In this document: positions 62,640-64,000 of the stretch, in pieces
How positions within the stretch are numbered: position 1 is the first letter of the stretch
Layout: each line of letters opens with the position of its first letter
From: an uncultured Eubacteriales bacterium
GTDB lineage: Bacteria > Bacillota > Clostridia > Oscillospirales > Acutalibacteraceae
Assembly (NCBI GenBank): GCA_934394855.1
Contig: CAKRRH010000002.1
Location: 1 to 64,000, forward strand
Reading direction: 5' to 3'
Length of the DNA: 64,000 bases
The notes under the pieces: generated by a model
What the model was told of the DNA's origin: nothing
The model's input: only the letters and a program-made list of their open reading frames with translations
The model's database searches: none
Position numbers and translations under genes: made by a program

Positions 62640-63178
62640 TGGCAAGATTTAAGGATATGTACGTTAAAGATGTTGCTCCTGCACTCATGAAGAAATATCA
62701 GTACAAGAGTGTAATGCAGATTCCGAAGATCGACAAGGTTGTAATCAACTGCGCTTGCGGTGACGCAAAAGATAACTCAAAGGTTATCGACGCTGCTGCT
62801 AACGACCTCGCAATCATCACCGGTCAGAAGCCGGTAGTCTGCAAGGCAAGAAAATCTGTCGCTAACTTCAAGCTCCGTGAAGGTATGCCGATCGGCGTTA
62901 AAGTTACACTTCGCGGTGAAAAGATGTATGAATTCATCGACAGACTTTTCTCTTTGGCATTACCGAGAGTTCGCGATTTTAGAGGAATTAACGCAAACTC
63001 CTTTGACGGCCGCGGAAACTACTCCATGGGCGTAAAAGAGCAGCTGATTTTCCCTGAAATTGAATTCGACAAAATCGATAAAGTCCGTGGTATGGACATC
63101 ACATTCATCACCACAGCAAAAACCGACGAAGAAGCCCGTGAGCTTTTGACCTTAATGGGCGCTCCGTTTGCGAAATAA
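62639..63178 (+). CDS. rplE: Ribosomal protein L5
   Basis: 179 aa; binds 5S rRNA. GQKPVVCKARKSVANFKLREG and RGMDITFITTAKTDEEA are standard. GAGGAG from the end of rplX serves as RBS. Confidence 0.98.
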   Translation: MARFKDMYVKDVAPALMKKYQYKSVMQIPKIDKVVINCACGDAKDNSKVIDAAANDLAIITGQKPVVCKARKSVANFKLREGMPIGVKVTLRGEKMYEFIDRLFSLALPRVRDFRGINANSFDGRGNYSMGVKEQLIFPEIEFDKIDKVRGMDITFITTAKTDEEARELLTLMGAPFAK

Positions 63179-63192
63179 GGAGGCAGGCGTAA

Positions 63193-63378
63193 ATGGCTAA
63201 GACATCTATGAAAGTTAAACAGGCTCGTGAGCCGAAGTACTCGACAAGAGCTTACAACAGATGCAAAATCTGCGGTCGTCCGCATGCTTATCTTCGCAAA
63301 TACGGCATTTGTCGTATCTGTTTCAGAGAACTCGCATATAAAGGCGAGATCCCCGGCGTAAAGAAGGCAAGCTGGTAA
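63193..63378 (+). CDS. rpsN: Ribosomal protein S14, zinc-binding type
   Basis: 61 aa (type Z). Both zinc pairs CKIC and CRIC are present with YGICRICFRELAYKGEIPG. Confidence 0.98.
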   Translation: MAKTSMKVKQAREPKYSTRAYNRCKICGRPHAYLRKYGICRICFRELAYKGEIPGVKKASW

Positions 63379-63408
63379 TCGGCTGACACCACAAAGGAGG
63401 AGATTATA

Positions 63409-63807
63409 ATGCAAATAACCGATACTATTGCTGATATGCTTACTCGTATCCGTAATGCAAACTCGGCAAAGCATGATTCGGTTGATGTACCTGCATCAAA
63501 CATGAAGAAAGCAATCGCTCAGATTCTTGTTGATGAAGGCTATGTTAAAAGCTTTTCGGTCGTAGACGACGGAAAGCAGGGTATTATCCGTATTCAGCTT
63601 AAATACGGACAGAACAAAGCAAGCGTTATTCAGGGACTCCGCAGGGTTTCAAAACCCGGACTTCGTATATACTCAAATGTTGAGAATATGCCCGAAGTTA
63701 TGCGTGGACTCGGAATTGCAATCCTTTCAACTTCGAAAGGCATCATGACAGACAAACAGGCTCGCCGTGAGAACATTGGCGGCGAAGTTCTGGCATTCGT
63801 ATGGTAA
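63409..63807 (+). CDS. rpsH: Ribosomal protein S8
   Basis: 132 aa. TDTIADMLTRIRNAN start and LGIAILSTSKGIMTDKQARRENIGGEVLAFVW end are characteristic. AAGGAGG precedes ATG. In E. coli S8 represses the spc operon. Confidence 0.98.
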   Translation: MQITDTIADMLTRIRNANSAKHDSVDVPASNMKKAIAQILVDEGYVKSFSVVDDGKQGIIRIQLKYGQNKASVIQGLRRVSKPGLRIYSNVENMPEVMRGLGIAILSTSKGIMTDKQARRENIGGEVLAFVW

Positions 63808-63820
63808 GGAGGGTAATGGA

Positions 63821-64000
63821 ATGTCTCGTATAGGCAAAAAACCGGTTGAAATTCCGGCAGGCGTCGAAGTTAAAATCGACGGCAACACCGTTACCGTAAA
63901 AGGTCCGAAAGGCACTCTTACCCGTGCGGTGCACCCGAACATCACCGTTGCGGTTGAAGGTAACGAAATCATCGTTACAAGACCGAACGATGAAAAAGAA
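63821..64000 (+). CDS. rplF: Ribosomal protein L6, 5' part
   Basis: The first 60 codons (MSRIGKKPVEIPAGVEVKID ... VKGPKGTL) before the window ends. AAGGAGGG precedes ATG at 63821. Truncated only by the window edge. Confidence 0.96.
   Translation, partial: MSRIGKKPVEIPAGVEVKIDGNTVTVKGPKGTLTRAVHPNITVAVEGNEIIVTRPNDEKE

Overview
The window looks like chromosome from a Gram-positive, low-to-moderate GC Clostridia-type anaerobe, most likely near Ruminococcaceae/Oscillospiraceae. The signs are sigma-A promoters with 17-nt spacers, strong AGGAGG/GAAAGGA ribosome binding sites, several TTG/GTG starts, zinc-type S14, a PurF with an N-terminal propeptide and cysteine cluster, a single-chain large PurL, and a secreted beta-helix protein carrying a type I dockerin. 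It is mainly housekeeping DNA. No tRNA, rRNA, CRISPR array, insertion sequence or prophage was seen.

Layout. 1-5.6 kb: galM, a sodium:neurotransmitter symporter (NSS), the dockerin protein and a low-molecular-weight tyrosine phosphatase. 5.7-11.1 kb: a coupled acyltransferase-fold/AMP-ligase pair, a membrane PASTA protein whose kinase domain lacks its catalytic residues, and yebC. 11.3-15.5 kb: ACT regulator, hom, aspartate kinase, a small membrane protein, acpS. 15.6-19.9 kb: pstSCAB-phoU, with a PstS whose halves are in swapped order. 20-22 kb: an AT-rich patch of small genes (single-TM protein, zinc-ribbon protein, 48-aa ribbon-helix-helix protein). 22-25.5 kb: gap and a divergent purine permease/hpt pair. 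25.8-38.5 kb: rpmB (reverse), rpoBC, rpsL-rpsG-fusA-tuf. 38.5-43.6 kb: livKHMGF. 43.7-54.4 kb: HAD phosphatase and purECFMNDL without purH. 54.4-56.2 kb: AI-2E transporter, an ORF relic and a stand-alone FakA-like C-terminal domain. 56.2-64 kb: the S10-spc ribosomal protein operon from rpsJ into rplF, which is cut by the window edge.

How it fits together. The rpoBC/str and S10-spc blocks supply transcription and translation machinery. In many Firmicutes tuf is followed closely by rpsJ; here about 18 kb of transport and purine genes lies between them. The pur operon, hpt and the purine permease cover de novo synthesis, salvage and uptake. The liv and pst systems import branched-chain amino acids and phosphate; hom and ask feed aspartate-family amino acid synthesis.

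The most interesting points are the swapped-order PstS, the zinc-ribbon/PASTA pseudokinase, the acyltransferase-fold protein lacking the usual active-site His, an attenuator-like purE leader, a two-copy hairpin repeat with compensatory stem changes lying about 24 nt after stop codons, perfect palindromes or switch-like leaders upstream of livK and rpsJ, and a zinc-ribbon gene that seems to start at ATT. I found no clear multi-gene defence or other wholly new system.
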